A stretch of 39,534 nt of DNA from Chloroflexota bacterium (GTDB taxonomy: Bacteria; Chloroflexota; Ktedonobacteria; Ktedonobacterales; Ktedonobacteraceae): assembly GCA_005879655.1 (NCBI GenBank), contig VBJK01000082.1:1-39534 (forward strand), given 5' to 3'. Position numbers and translations under genes: made by a program. A model generated the notes under the pieces. The model was not told the origin of the DNA. It did no database searches and was given only the letters and a program-made list of their open reading frames with translations. This document shows positions 1 through 9,405 of this stretch, one piece after another (position 1 is the stretch's first letter; each line of letters starts with the position of its first letter).

Positions 1-1
1 C

Positions 2-133
2 ATTGAGATGATTTACCATGTCGCCGCTCCCACTGTCGATGAAGTAGAAGGCAGTGAAGAACATGAATTTCTGGTGAATGTCATTGCGCTGGTGAGAGAT
101 GCAGTCAGAGTCGGAGGAGGGAGATTGTGTTAA
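2..133 (+). CDS. C-terminal tail of an unknown protein, cut by the window edge
   Basis: The frame starting at base 2 is open from the window edge to a TAA at 131-133, giving about 43 residues. The piece is acidic, then amphipathic (FLVNVIALVRDAV), and ends in a glycine-rich tail. Its length is too short to prove coding and no family is recognisable. It would run convergently towards the minus-strand gene that ends at 211. The 77-base gap holds a weak hairpin (6-bp arms 180-185 and 195-200) without a T-run. Confidence 0.35.
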   Translation: MEMIYHVAAPTVDEVEGSEEHEFLVNVIALVRDAVRVGGGRLC

Positions 134-210
134 TGTTCATCCCATAATAGAACTCTCGGAGCGATCCAAACCTTGCCAAGACCCATGAGTAAATTGGGTC
201 AAATTGTAGC

Positions 211-1371
211 TCAAAACAACAAGCTTGGGATCTCCTCATTGGCTCTGGCAGCTCGTACTTTCGGCAAAAAACTGGAGCGATAGTAGGTCAGTGCATCCTC
301 ATATCCGTGATTGACTCGATAGCGTACTGCCTCTCGATTATACCAGACCCAAAATGACATGTATGTAGGAAGCTCAGTTGTCATGATCTCATCAGGATTG
401 AGCAATCCCTCTTCCTCTTCTGGGAGAGGAAGATAATGAATCTTGTATTTACCTCGACTCAAGAAGCTCGACAGGCCATCCAATCCATCATTATTGGGGA
501 TATACTCCACGTCAAGCACCCGTACCTGTGGAGCCCCATCTTTCTTTTCCTTTTTGATAAGGACTTCACATCCCATATCAGCCAACTCGTTGATGAGCGA
601 GCAGAGCGTTTCCATATGGGTTGTTCGCTCCATCCTCTCCTTAAACGAGAGAGACATATCGAAAGGTGAGGGGCTATGTTCTTCTATCCCAAAGCCGACC
701 TCTTCCAGATCATCAATGCTAAAGCCAGAATTAGGGAGCACTATCTTGTTTCCCTCATAGAGCTTGATCTCATCTTCAATCATGAACCACACTTGCGCCT
801 CCCCTGTTGGAATATAGATCTCTTTGTCATCCTCGTCCTCTTCAATATGTTCAGCTTCCTCATAGGTGAGAGTCGCTTGCAACCTCACATGTGCACTCTG
901 CAATCGTCGTAGCACATCCACATAAATGTCATCAGTTGTGGTAAGCTCATTCTGTTTCTTCTCTTTCAAAGGTGGGGGGCGATGCGGTTTCTCCTCTCTT
1001 TTCCAGCTTTGTAGAAGGATGAGGAAGTCATCATCCAGCGTGGACTTCCTAAACGGTAATACATGCCATCGATCCTGGTTCCAATAAACCCAGAGATCAA
1101 AGTGCGTTCGCCTCGGATAATGTCCTTCCTTTTTGAGGTAGGGACGGTGGACCCAGAAAGAAATCCAGTAGCACGAGCCTTCGTATCCTTCTCTGTATCC
1201 ACGCATCTCGACAAACCGAAAGGTAAAGGCTTCACGCTCCTCTGTTTCATCAAGCAAGAGTCGTTCACGAATAATCCAATCAGATAAGGCAAGCTGAGCT
1301 CCAAGCTTGACATCATCCTGACCGATATCTGCCATTCTCACACCCTTGCGATACAGTAGGTATTTTTGCAT
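211..1371 (-). CDS. Hypothetical protein, 386 aa, function unknown
   Basis: I do not recognise this protein. It is rich in Trp, Tyr and acidic residues. The N-terminal half has aromatic strands (CYWISFWVHRPYL, FDLWVYWNQDRWHVLPF). A charged linker follows, with an acidic run near residues 175-190, and the last third repeats a similar aromatic strand (YMSFWVWYNREAVRY). No signal peptide, membrane segment or catalytic motif is visible, so a cytosolic soluble protein is likely. The frame opens at a TTG at 1392, but an AGGGAG ribosome site at 1381-1386 is nine bases from the ATG at 1371, which I prefer. It is divergent from the pPIWI-RE operon with a 450-base gap, so a functional link is possible but not shown. 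Confidence 0.7.
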   Translation of the reverse strand: MQKYLLYRKGVRMADIGQDDVKLGAQLALSDWIIRERLLLDETEEREAFTFRFVEMRGYREGYEGSCYWISFWVHRPYLKKEGHYPRRTHFDLWVYWNQDRWHVLPFRKSTLDDDFLILLQSWKREEKPHRPPPLKEKKQNELTTTDDIYVDVLRRLQSAHVRLQATLTYEEAEHIEEDEDDKEIYIPTGEAQVWFMIEDEIKLYEGNKIVLPNSGFSIDDLEEVGFGIEEHSPSPFDMSLSFKERMERTTHMETLCSLINELADMGCEVLIKKEKKDGAPQVRVLDVEYIPNNDGLDGLSSFLSRGKYKIHYLPLPEEEEGLLNPDEIMTTELPTYMSFWVWYNREAVRYRVNHGYEDALTYYRSSFLPKVRAARANEEIPSLLF

Positions 1372-1392
1372 AATCATCTTCTCCCTTTCCAA

Positions 1393-1821
1393 TTGAGTGA
1401 CACTCTCTCTATCTTACAACGTCTGTAAGTTCACCCTCAATAGATCTAGACGGGTCTCTCCATTTTCGCTCAAGAGAACCCTAAAGATTGGAGTGAACAC
1501 ATTACTGGTTTGAACTCCAATGGCTTCATGTCATGTTAAGATAGAGTATATTCTCATACTATTAAAATCCTGCGTGAACAAAAGTAATATCTATGGTTTG
1601 AGTTCCTATCTGATTTTGATATTTTCTCCTGTAGCGCGTCTTCTCTTTAGAATGCATAGATAGCTAAGAAGGAACATCCATAAAGCATTTTATGGATGCT
1701 GACCTTGCTGAAGAAAGCATTATTTGTGACTGAAGTTGTGTCATGGTCATGACGGCCATACACTCTTGTTTCTAGTGCAAAACCATGCGCTACTTTCGCA
1801 GTTTTTTAGGAGACGCAACAG
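1393..1821. promoter_or_regulatory. Divergent intergenic region upstream of the pPIWI-RE operon
   Basis: About 430 bases without a credible gene separate the minus-strand 386-aa gene from the plus-strand nuclease gene. It is AT-rich relative to its neighbours and must hold both promoters. I could not fix a convincing -35/-10 pair by eye. The clearest structure is the perfect inverted repeat at 1675-1698, listed separately. Confidence 0.5.
1675..1698. promoter_or_regulatory. Perfect 10-bp inverted repeat, candidate operator or 5' leader hairpin
   Basis: CATCCATAAA at 1675-1684 and its exact reverse complement at 1689-1698 are separated by four bases (GCAT). It lies 124 bases before the nuclease start codon. 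There is no T-run after it, so it is not a typical intrinsic terminator. It could be an operator for a dimeric repressor or a leader hairpin. No regulator gene is nearby, so its use is unproven. Confidence 0.45.
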
Positions 1822-2967
1822 ATGGCAAAAGTCTTGTCCGAGCAGGTTTTTCCCTATCTGGCCCTTGGTCTGGCAAAGTATGCCGAGCAAGAGCAGAAGT
1901 ATCCCTATCCTCCTGAGTTGCTCTATGCTCAACACCACCTTTCTCTGGCAATGCTCGACTCATATCCTATCACTATCACAGCCTTCTTTGAACTCTGCAA
2001 AAAACCACTTGCAGAATGGTGGCCGAGCAGTACGTTGCCCCTTGATATTGACAAGCGCTTCGAGTTGCTCACTCCAGACGGAGATGTGAGCCAATACACG
2101 ATAGACTATTTAACTGTATATAAGCTTCCTCCTGGAGCAAAAATTGAGAATATACAGACGATACTTGATAATAAGTTGATGCTTCATATTCTGAGTATGG
2201 CCAAGCAGGCATATCTTTATGACCCTGTCGGTGCTCATCTCGACTATGCTGCTGTCAGGCAGTATGTGATTACGACTCCCTGGACCACAACGGAGAAGCT
2301 GCGCAGAGAGTTTCGGCATTTGCGCCACATCAACATCGATGACGTTGGAAATCTCTACCAGGATTGCCGTTCGGTTGATGCTGCACTGCTTTATCGCCGA
2401 CCCGGTATGCAAGAGTCGTGCTACTGGAATTGTCGCTTCTGTGGTCCGCTGTATGTGCGCAAAGATCGGTTAGGGAGTATTAAGCCGAGCGCATGTGAGC
2501 AGCGTTGTCTTGCTATGCAGGACTGGGAGCAGCGTGATGTATGGAACAATACCAGGGTTTTGAAGCGCGGCATTCATCTACAGACCCTCATTCCTGGCAT
2601 TGCAGAGCTAGAGCTTTATCGCTGGCTTACGGATGAGGTACTACCCGCTCAGCCCGCTCTACGAGTGATCCGATGGCCTGGGATCGATTGCTATGATCTA
2701 CAACTCATCTTCCTCAATGAGGTGTGGGCAGTTGATGTGAAAGATTATAAAGACCCTTTTGCCTTGGGCAAACATGTCAGTCAAGATAGCCGCGATTTCG
2801 AGCCTAGCGATCTCAAATGGCATAAATGGTTCTATGTCTATCCAAGGTACCGCGAGCTGCAACGGCCCGATTATCAGGCGTGTGCCCTGCGAGCCGCCGG
2901 GCAACTTCCACCCAACGTGGCCATTCTTAGCGAAGAACAGTTCAAAATGCGGGTGCTGACGCGATAA
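1822..2967 (+). CDS. pPIWI-RE-associated REase-fold nuclease, 381 aa
   Basis: First gene of a three-gene island that matches pPIWI-RE loci (nuclease, DinG-like helicase, PIWI-RE). The last third shows the restriction-endonuclease core: WPGIDCYDLQLIF, then strand EVWAVDVKDY, where the first Asp and the DVK give the D...(D/E)xK metal site. Just before it is a Cys cluster (CYWNCRFC, later ACEQRC) that probably binds zinc. The N-terminal 190 residues are helical and correspond in position to the family's pPIWI_RE_Y region. Start ATG 1822 follows AGGAGA at 1808-1813. The helicase starts 20 bases downstream, which suggests co-transcription. It is expected to cut DNA in a defence against plasmids or phages; the role is inferred from the family. 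Confidence 0.8.
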   Translation: MAKVLSEQVFPYLALGLAKYAEQEQKYPYPPELLYAQHHLSLAMLDSYPITITAFFELCKKPLAEWWPSSTLPLDIDKRFELLTPDGDVSQYTIDYLTVYKLPPGAKIENIQTILDNKLMLHILSMAKQAYLYDPVGAHLDYAAVRQYVITTPWTTTEKLRREFRHLRHINIDDVGNLYQDCRSVDAALLYRRPGMQESCYWNCRFCGPLYVRKDRLGSIKPSACEQRCLAMQDWEQRDVWNNTRVLKRGIHLQTLIPGIAELELYRWLTDEVLPAQPALRVIRWPGIDCYDLQLIFLNEVWAVDVKDYKDPFALGKHVSQDSRDFEPSDLKWHKWFYVYPRYRELQRPDYQACALRAAGQLPPNVAILSEEQFKMRVLTR

Positions 2968-2987
2968 TCAGCGTGAGGAGAGAGAAT

Positions 2988-4823
2988 ATGTATGATCGAA
3001 GCGGGTGGTATAGTACGCTCGTTGAACAGATTGAAGCTCAAGATGCAGATCGTGTCCTCAAAGACAAGTATAGTTCACTCCTACAGGTAGAGCTTGGCCT
3101 GCGATTAATCGAGCGGTTAGCCTTCTTTGACGAACCTATTACCGTCCTATGGGTGCTCCTCTGCGATAATCCCATTCCCAATCCTCGTTTACAGACCCTA
3201 AGCGTGCAACAACGACATGAAATCGCCAACGCTCGTACACTGCTTCCATTTTCTGGCCGTTTCAATTGGGAAAATATGCTCATCTTCTACGCGATGATTG
3301 CAGAGCAGTGGCGTTGTTATCGCGTATCGCCAGATCATCTAGATACGCAGAAGGTTTGCAATCTTCAAAGCCATCAGGAGCGTCTTGTCGTCTATGATGA
3401 AGTTCTTGAAAGCACACTTCCTTTTGCGAAAAGAAAGATCAGTCGAGCAAAGGAGGAAAGATACTTTTTTGATGCTATTACAAGTGAGGGAAAACAGGTC
3501 ATTACGGTAGACATCGACCAAGATACCGCAGATATGGTAAAAACGAGCCTTCCCTGGTTCTCTGAGCCGCGTCAGCGCAAGCCCTTGGAATACTCGCACG
3601 ACGATTTCTGCGATATCGCCCGTGATATTGAACACCTGCGTCAAAAGCACAATCTATTAACGGTGCTTGGCTCACGACGAAACTGGGTGGATCTTGTCGA
3701 GGATGTGCTAGGCTATCGCGCTATTTTACCTGATGGTAGCCTAGCCGATAGGAATAAGGTTCCATTGCGCATAGATGGCCACGCGTATGTGGTGGGGGCG
3801 GTCGCTGCCGGAAAATCAACGATTGCGAAACTGATTTTAGCCGATGCTGCGCTGCACCCGGAGAAAGACCTGCGTATTACTCTGGTCGTCGCTGATACGA
3901 TGTCCGCACTCAATCTGGCCGACGAGATAAATACGCTGTTTTGCAAGCCTACAGAGCAGCCCGTTGCAGTTCCTTTGATCGGACGTACGACTCGCGACCA
4001 GCATCTACGGCGCATCTATCGTTCCAGCAAATTCGGTGACGATCACTGGGCGCTCCGCTGGCTGAATACTGCCTGCCCCTTGCAAGCCCTAGCGACAAAT
4101 ACTACGCCATGCTGTACGCGTCCAGGCACAGAGCCGTGCGAATCGCTCTATTTACCTTTGAAAGAGCCGGTGGGACGCAAAACCTATCATTTCTGTCCCC
4201 TCTTCGCTGTCTGTCCTAGCAAGCAGCAATATCGTGATATGTCAACAGCATGTATCTGGATTACCACGCCGGGGGCATTGGGAAAATCCAGCGTGCCATC
4301 CCAAATCGAGAAGCGGAAGGTCCACCTGACCGAGATCGTCTACGAACAATCGGACTTGGTCATTTTTGATGAGGCCGATACGGTGCAAGAATGGTTCGAC
4401 AATCTCTTCGCGGAAGAGGTTGTCCTGACGAACGGCAGCGACGGCCTGCTCGATGTGGAAGATGTTGAGACAGCTCAAGTATGGATACCACGACGCACGC
4501 AACCAGCTCCCACGCGTCGCTGGGTGGAAGCGGAACGCCACTCTCTAGCATCCATCTCCAGCATTCTCAGCAATCTGACGGACAGGCAGCATGCGCCCAT
4601 ACTGCGGCACTGGATCGGGCGCAATTACTTTACTGCGCTCACCCTGGCCTATAAATTAGCAAGGCGCTTGCTTGGACTCCCCAAGTGGGAAGAATGCCTG
4701 GGTCAGGATCGTATAGATACGGACAAAAGGGCGCAACAGATCGTCTCTCGCGCAGCAAGATCCAGTCTATCGGCTGGCGCTTATTATGCGTACTTTGCTT
4801 GCAGCAGGCGACAGCGCCCATAA
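2988..4823 (+). CDS. pPIWI-RE-associated DinG-like helicase, N-terminal part (frameshifted)
   Basis: N-terminal and first motor half of an SF2 DinG/XPD-type helicase. Walker A is GAVAAGKST near residue 270 and the DEAD box is VIFDEADTV near residue 460. Between them are several Cys (TACPL, PCCTR, EPCES, HFCPLFAVCPSK), the place where DinG and XPD carry an Fe-S cluster. The N-terminal region has the position of the pPIWI_RE_Z region. Although a GTG at 2973 is in frame, AGGAGA at 2976-2981 fits the ATG at 2988. The sensible sequence stops after about residue 582 (DTDK); the rest of this frame to the TAA at 4823 is out-of-frame read-through. Motor half two continues in the +1 frame (next entry). 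Confidence 0.8.
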   Translation: MYDRSGWYSTLVEQIEAQDADRVLKDKYSSLLQVELGLRLIERLAFFDEPITVLWVLLCDNPIPNPRLQTLSVQQRHEIANARTLLPFSGRFNWENMLIFYAMIAEQWRCYRVSPDHLDTQKVCNLQSHQERLVVYDEVLESTLPFAKRKISRAKEERYFFDAITSEGKQVITVDIDQDTADMVKTSLPWFSEPRQRKPLEYSHDDFCDIARDIEHLRQKHNLLTVLGSRRNWVDLVEDVLGYRAILPDGSLADRNKVPLRIDGHAYVVGAVAAGKSTIAKLILADAALHPEKDLRITLVVADTMSALNLADEINTLFCKPTEQPVAVPLIGRTTRDQHLRRIYRSSKFGDDHWALRWLNTACPLQALATNTTPCCTRPGTEPCESLYLPLKEPVGRKTYHFCPLFAVCPSKQQYRDMSTACIWITTPGALGKSSVPSQIEKRKVHLTEIVYEQSDLVIFDEADTVQEWFDNLFAEEVVLTNGSDGLLDVEDVETAQVWIPRRTQPAPTRRWVEAERHSLASISSILSNLTDRQHAPILRHWIGRNYFTALTLAYKLARRLLGLPKWEECLGQDRIDTDKRAQQIVSRAARSSLSAGAYYAYFACSRRQRP

Positions 4824-6456
4824 CATCGTTACTCACCAGGAATGTCTGGCCTGGATTCTTGACTTTGTTCCCAATATTGAGCAGACATTGGAAAAATTAC
4901 AGCACGAGCTTGCAACATACGAGAAGAAACCTAAGAAAGGCAAAAACTCTGATGACGAGCCACCTGATTTACCGGATACTCTGGAAACGCTCGCACTACG
5001 TCTGGAATTTGTGCTGAGTGTCATGATCTTGGATCGCAACATTCGGGTCGTCTTCTATGAATGGTATAACAAGCCCTATGCTATGAATACCGATCTCAAT
5101 GAGCATTCGCTTCAGGGAGCACCGGACAATCTCACAGACGTTTTGCCCATCCCGCCCACTGGCCGGGTATTCGGTACCTATTACTCCAAGGGCCTGGAAA
5201 TAGGTCAGGACGACCAGCAGAAGCGTGAATTACCTTCCGGTCTCTCCGTGTTTGGCTACTCCAATATCGGGCGCTGGTATACTATGCACTTCCATGAACT
5301 CTTTAGTGCACTGGATGGAAGGCGCGGCCCCAACGTCCTAGCCCTCTCTGGTACCTCTTGGCTGCCGCACTCCTCGCGCTGGCATATCGACATTCCGCCA
5401 CAAGGCATTCTTGAACCACCTGAAGAAGCCCAGAAAGCCATCGAACAAAGCAAATTCTTTTACATTCCGCAGAAAAAAATCGGCAAAGACAAGAAGCTGG
5501 AGCCAATTCGTATCTCCGGCAAGCCTGATAAGTTACAGCCAATAAAAGATGTGATCAAAGCACTGGCCAGCAGCCGCCACGGCCAGCAATCGCTGCTGAG
5601 GAAAGAACTGGCAAACCTAGAGCGTCTAGGCCAAGAGAACCCGCGTTATTGGGCCGATAGAGAGCGCCTGCTACTCATCGTCAATTCCTACGATCAAGCG
5701 GAATGGGCCTATCAAGAACTCAGATTCAGCGAAATGTTGCTAGGGAAGATCTGCTACCTGAAACGGAGCAATGACGAGCGTGATGACGTTGCAGATGCGG
5801 CAACCGTGTATCGCAGCGATATTGAAGATTTTGTGCGTACAAACGGGAAAGTCCTGATCGCTCCTATGCAAGCGATTGGCAGAGGCTACAACATCCTCAA
5901 TCAATATGGTAAAGCGGCTTTTGGGGCCATCTACTTCCTGACGCGGCCCATGCCCTATCCAGCGGATACGCAGGCGATCGCACGCGAATTGAATCGACGC
6001 ACGCTCGATTGGTGCCAAGATGCTAACCTGCCAATCTGGCAAGGGCCGCTCTTGTATCAGCAAGCGCTAGCCCTACGCGAGAAGGCCAGTACATACTGGC
6101 GCGAGGCTGAATTGCGCACCTATTACCATACACTCAAGCACGAAGATGAAAACCATGATACCACATATAGCGAACGTTTTGATCTTGCAGCCACAACTGC
6201 TGGACATATTATTCAAGCCTGTGGACGCCTGCTGCGAGGTGGTGTGCCATTTCATGCATTCTTTGTCGATGCCGCTTGGGCACCCAAAACCGCTAAGGAT
6301 AACACTATTACGGAGACCTCTCAAAGTAGTCTATTAACAGCTATGATGGAGGTCTTACAGCAGTACATTCAAAGGACATACTTCGGCTACGAACTTTATG
6401 CACCTATTGGAAGTGCGCTGAACCATATTGTGGGCTTTGAACCTGAATTTGAATGA
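4786..6456 (+). CDS. pPIWI-RE-associated DinG-like helicase, C-terminal part (frameshifted)
   Basis: Second motor half of the same helicase. The frame is open from 4717, and coherent sequence (AQQDPVYRLALIMRTLLAAG) precedes the ATG at 4786, so the ATG is internal and not a true start. Motif VI is visible near the end (IIQACGRLLRGGVPFHAFFVD), together with a motif like KVLIAPMQAIGRGYNIL that is typical of DinG-like helicases. Joined at the shift, the protein would be about 1,150 residues, in keeping with a single large helicase. Its TGA overlaps the ribosome site of the PIWI-RE gene, whose start is 19 bases on. It probably unwinds DNA for the nuclease and PIWI-RE protein (inference from the family). 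Confidence 0.8.
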   Translation: MRTLLAAGDSAHNIVTHQECLAWILDFVPNIEQTLEKLQHELATYEKKPKKGKNSDDEPPDLPDTLETLALRLEFVLSVMILDRNIRVVFYEWYNKPYAMNTDLNEHSLQGAPDNLTDVLPIPPTGRVFGTYYSKGLEIGQDDQQKRELPSGLSVFGYSNIGRWYTMHFHELFSALDGRRGPNVLALSGTSWLPHSSRWHIDIPPQGILEPPEEAQKAIEQSKFFYIPQKKIGKDKKLEPIRISGKPDKLQPIKDVIKALASSRHGQQSLLRKELANLERLGQENPRYWADRERLLLIVNSYDQAEWAYQELRFSEMLLGKICYLKRSNDERDDVADAATVYRSDIEDFVRTNGKVLIAPMQAIGRGYNILNQYGKAAFGAIYFLTRPMPYPADTQAIARELNRRTLDWCQDANLPIWQGPLLYQQALALREKASTYWREAELRTYYHTLKHEDENHDTTYSERFDLAATTAGHIIQACGRLLRGGVPFHAFFVDAAWAPKTAKDNTITETSQSSLLTAMMEVLQQYIQRTYFGYELYAPIGSALNHIVGFEPEFE

Positions 6457-6475
6457 AGGAGAGTACGAAATAACT

Positions 6476-9328
6476 ATGGAAACATCATCCATTATCCCTT
6501 TGCGTTTCCGCATCGACGAGGCTTATCTGCGAAACAAGGCGGTCTCCATTTCGAGCTTTGCCCATGAGCAAGCGTGCAGAGATTTTCTTGAGAGTATGCA
6601 ACGGCTTTCGCCACGCGACCATCCCGAAAATCTTCCCTATGGTCGTTTGAATACTGTGCTTACTGCACTTGCGCCAACGCTCGCCCATCCATTTGTCTAT
6701 GGTGGAAAGTCGGAGACCGGACCTGCCAAGCGACAAATGCTAGTCGTTGGCGAAGATGTGCAGCGCCGACCCACACCAGAACAAATCAGCGATGTCCTCT
6801 ATGAGTGGGGGAGGCAATGGGGTTGTCATAACTTCGAGAAAGAGGTCAATGGAGCTGGACGCGATGCCCACCAGCGCCTGCTGGACAGTTTAGTGCAACC
6901 AGTACAACAGTGGCAAGATGTTGATGCCGCCTCCCTTTTCCTCAACCGTGACTCTGACCCACGGACGGCTTATAAAGCTATTCCCAGCCTACTTGCCTCC
7001 CTGCTAGCTGGCCGGGAATCTCTCATCAACGGAAGAACCATCAAATGGCGGCTAACCCAAGATGGTGATAATGGGCTAGCCGTCATCAGCCAACCTTTCT
7101 GGGCACAGTACGAAGAATTTAATAGATATGAAAAATTGATGGAAGTGAAGGAAGGCACATTTGCCTACAAGCTGGAATTTCGTTTACAAACGCAGGTTGG
7201 CAGCACATGCCCCTGGATTCATCTCTATGTGCGATGCAGCCGTTATCTCGATGGACCTCTTGGGAAGCGGAACTGGCTGCGCGATGTCAGCGTCAAAATA
7301 GGGGTAAACCAGCCTCGTGTAAGTGGCTGGGGATACTCCCCAACCTTGGTGACGTTGCCAGTCGCGGGTAGCAAAGACAGTCCACGTTGGGACGAGCATC
7401 TAGCACCGCTTTTAGCAGCGATGAAAGCACGCCCTTTGATCGTGCCCAAAAACATCTTCCAAGATCCACTACAGTATCGCGAGGCTACTACCCAGAGTCA
7501 GTATGACGAGTATTTTGTACTGCACGCAGAGGGCTTCAGACCCAAGCATCAGGTCAAAACGGGTTTCGATTTTGCCGAACTGCATGAAGTAGCACGTTCG
7601 GTCAGCGAACTGCTGGATCTCAAACTCTCAGATGGCAAAACGCTTAGCATAGATCTCCCGCCCATCTTGACACGCCGGGGCGGGCCGCCACTGGCAATGT
7701 GCGACATCGATGACCTTCGTAACAAAACCCTGATTACAAGAAGGGGCTCCCAGCTAACGGCGGATGAAGCTAAGCAGATGAATCGGCTGGAGCGACAAAG
7801 GATTATCCTACAGGGGCTACGGCGGGCAGCACAGAATCAGCCAATCGTCATCTATCTCTGCTGGAGTGATAGCTTTACAGGAAAACACTTGAAGCAGGAG
7901 TTGTGTCGGGCGTTGTTTATCGAAGAGGGTGATCCCTGGCCTGACGATATTACGCTAGTCATTCCGACAGAGCCGACTCCCGCTTCACTCTTGCAGCCCC
8001 TCGACGCTGGTCAGTTCAAACCAAGCGATCATTATAAAACTGGTATTTCCTGGCATGATCGCCAGACGTTTCAGAAAGCATGGGAGGCTCAGATGCGCAA
8101 ATCCTTCACTGAGAAAACTCTGGCTTGGGAGCGCTATCTGAGCCGTTTACTAGCATATAGGTCTGGTTATGGCATCGCACTCATTGAGTTGCACAAACTA
8201 GATGAGGCAAAATACCACAAGGATCAAAGCGTTAAGGGGGCAGTACGCAGAGCGTGCAACAAATTAGGACTAGCATCACAGATGATCCTTCCCCTGAAAC
8301 CAGTGGATAAGCCGAAAGAGGGAAAAAAGGATATTCAGCCGGAGAGCCAGGGACGTGAACGCAACGCAGTGGCAGACCTACTGTATCGCCAGACAGGTCT
8401 GATATTTGAACAACCCCAAAGTTTGTACATTGCAGCGGGGCTATTGCAGGAATTGGCAGAGCGGTTGCATGTCATCGGCCTGTACAGGTTGCGGACATAT
8501 AACCCCAAGATGCATTACTCTCTGGCGATTCGCTTCTGTCCAGACGGTACCTATCAAGCGCTCTTACCCCAGCACCCCCAGCACTGGCTACCTTTTATGG
8601 AGGCACGCAAAATCGTTGGCGAGCTTTTCTTAAAGAAGAGGGCACAGACTCTCGACTTACCCACAGAAGCGCTCGCCCGCTTTGCAGCCCAAGTCTTCAC
8701 AAGCACCAGCGATGTGCCAACCCTTGTTCTGCTCGAAGCGGAGGGCTGGCGTAACCGTGGTCTCCTGCCCCAATTTGCCAACGGCATAACAGCACGGCAA
8801 AATCAACTCGATTTCACACACATCGAGTCATTTGAACGAACGTACGACCGCTCAGATTTGCCCAACCTGCGTATCATTCGCCTGCGTCCCGTAGGCACGT
8901 TAGGGGAAACACCTCAATATGTGCCAGTCTGCAAGGATGAGGAAGATCAGCTTATAGAAGGGAAAGACTTCCAATATCTCACAGCTTGTATTGATACGCA
9001 GGTGCAGGAAGAAAATCCATTTTTCCACTACCTTTCGATAGGGCGTATGCCAACGATGGCGGGCACGCAGTACTCAAAGCAGCACCGATACAAGTTGGAT
9101 GAGGGAGGCGGAATCGCCTTTAAACATCAGACGATCGTCGAGCTTGTCCCCTTCTTCCTCCAGCTGGAGGATGATGCTAAAGCTTGGTGTCGCATCGCAC
9201 ACTTTATGCGCGTCTCACCGGCGTGGGACGGAGGAAATATTCTGCTTCCCTATCCCTTGCATCTCGCCAAACAGATGCTTGAAGACCAGCTCTGCATCCT
9301 AGAAGGTGGCCTGGATGAGAAGGAGTAG
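6476..9328 (+). CDS. PIWI-RE family protein (pPIWI-RE), 950 aa
   Basis: Third gene of the island and its signature component. The pPIWI-RE family has an N-terminal X region (formerly DUF3962), a MID-like region, and a C-terminal RNase H-like domain (formerly DUF3893). Here the C-terminal part shows LVLLEAEGWRNRG near residue 745, FHYLSIGRMPTM near 855, and the terminal signature RVSPAWDGG...LLPYPLHLAKQM. The first acidic position of the RNase H fold appears as Glu where Asp is usual, so activity is uncertain. An upstream in-frame start at 6428 exists, but AAGGAGAG at 6456-6463 points to the ATG at 6476. Family members are predicted nucleic-acid-guided nucleases in inter-genomic conflict. It is likely cytosolic: no signal or membrane segment was seen. 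Confidence 0.8.
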   Translation: METSSIIPLRFRIDEAYLRNKAVSISSFAHEQACRDFLESMQRLSPRDHPENLPYGRLNTVLTALAPTLAHPFVYGGKSETGPAKRQMLVVGEDVQRRPTPEQISDVLYEWGRQWGCHNFEKEVNGAGRDAHQRLLDSLVQPVQQWQDVDAASLFLNRDSDPRTAYKAIPSLLASLLAGRESLINGRTIKWRLTQDGDNGLAVISQPFWAQYEEFNRYEKLMEVKEGTFAYKLEFRLQTQVGSTCPWIHLYVRCSRYLDGPLGKRNWLRDVSVKIGVNQPRVSGWGYSPTLVTLPVAGSKDSPRWDEHLAPLLAAMKARPLIVPKNIFQDPLQYREATTQSQYDEYFVLHAEGFRPKHQVKTGFDFAELHEVARSVSELLDLKLSDGKTLSIDLPPILTRRGGPPLAMCDIDDLRNKTLITRRGSQLTADEAKQMNRLERQRIILQGLRRAAQNQPIVIYLCWSDSFTGKHLKQELCRALFIEEGDPWPDDITLVIPTEPTPASLLQPLDAGQFKPSDHYKTGISWHDRQTFQKAWEAQMRKSFTEKTLAWERYLSRLLAYRSGYGIALIELHKLDEAKYHKDQSVKGAVRRACNKLGLASQMILPLKPVDKPKEGKKDIQPESQGRERNAVADLLYRQTGLIFEQPQSLYIAAGLLQELAERLHVIGLYRLRTYNPKMHYSLAIRFCPDGTYQALLPQHPQHWLPFMEARKIVGELFLKKRAQTLDLPTEALARFAAQVFTSTSDVPTLVLLEAEGWRNRGLLPQFANGITARQNQLDFTHIESFERTYDRSDLPNLRIIRLRPVGTLGETPQYVPVCKDEEDQLIEGKDFQYLTACIDTQVQEENPFFHYLSIGRMPTMAGTQYSKQHRYKLDEGGGIAFKHQTIVELVPFFLQLEDDAKAWCRIAHFMRVSPAWDGGNILLPYPLHLAKQMLEDQLCILEGGLDEKE

Positions 9329-9405
9329 CCACTCTCCGACTTTTGCCTGATGCTGCGTGCCAATCTCGTGCAAGGGAATAGTAGCGGATTGATTGTACAA
9401 GAGAG

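Noticed and set aside
4685..5017. 110-aa plus frame over the helicase junction
   Set aside because: Third-frame shadow; the true helicase sequence is in the other two frames.
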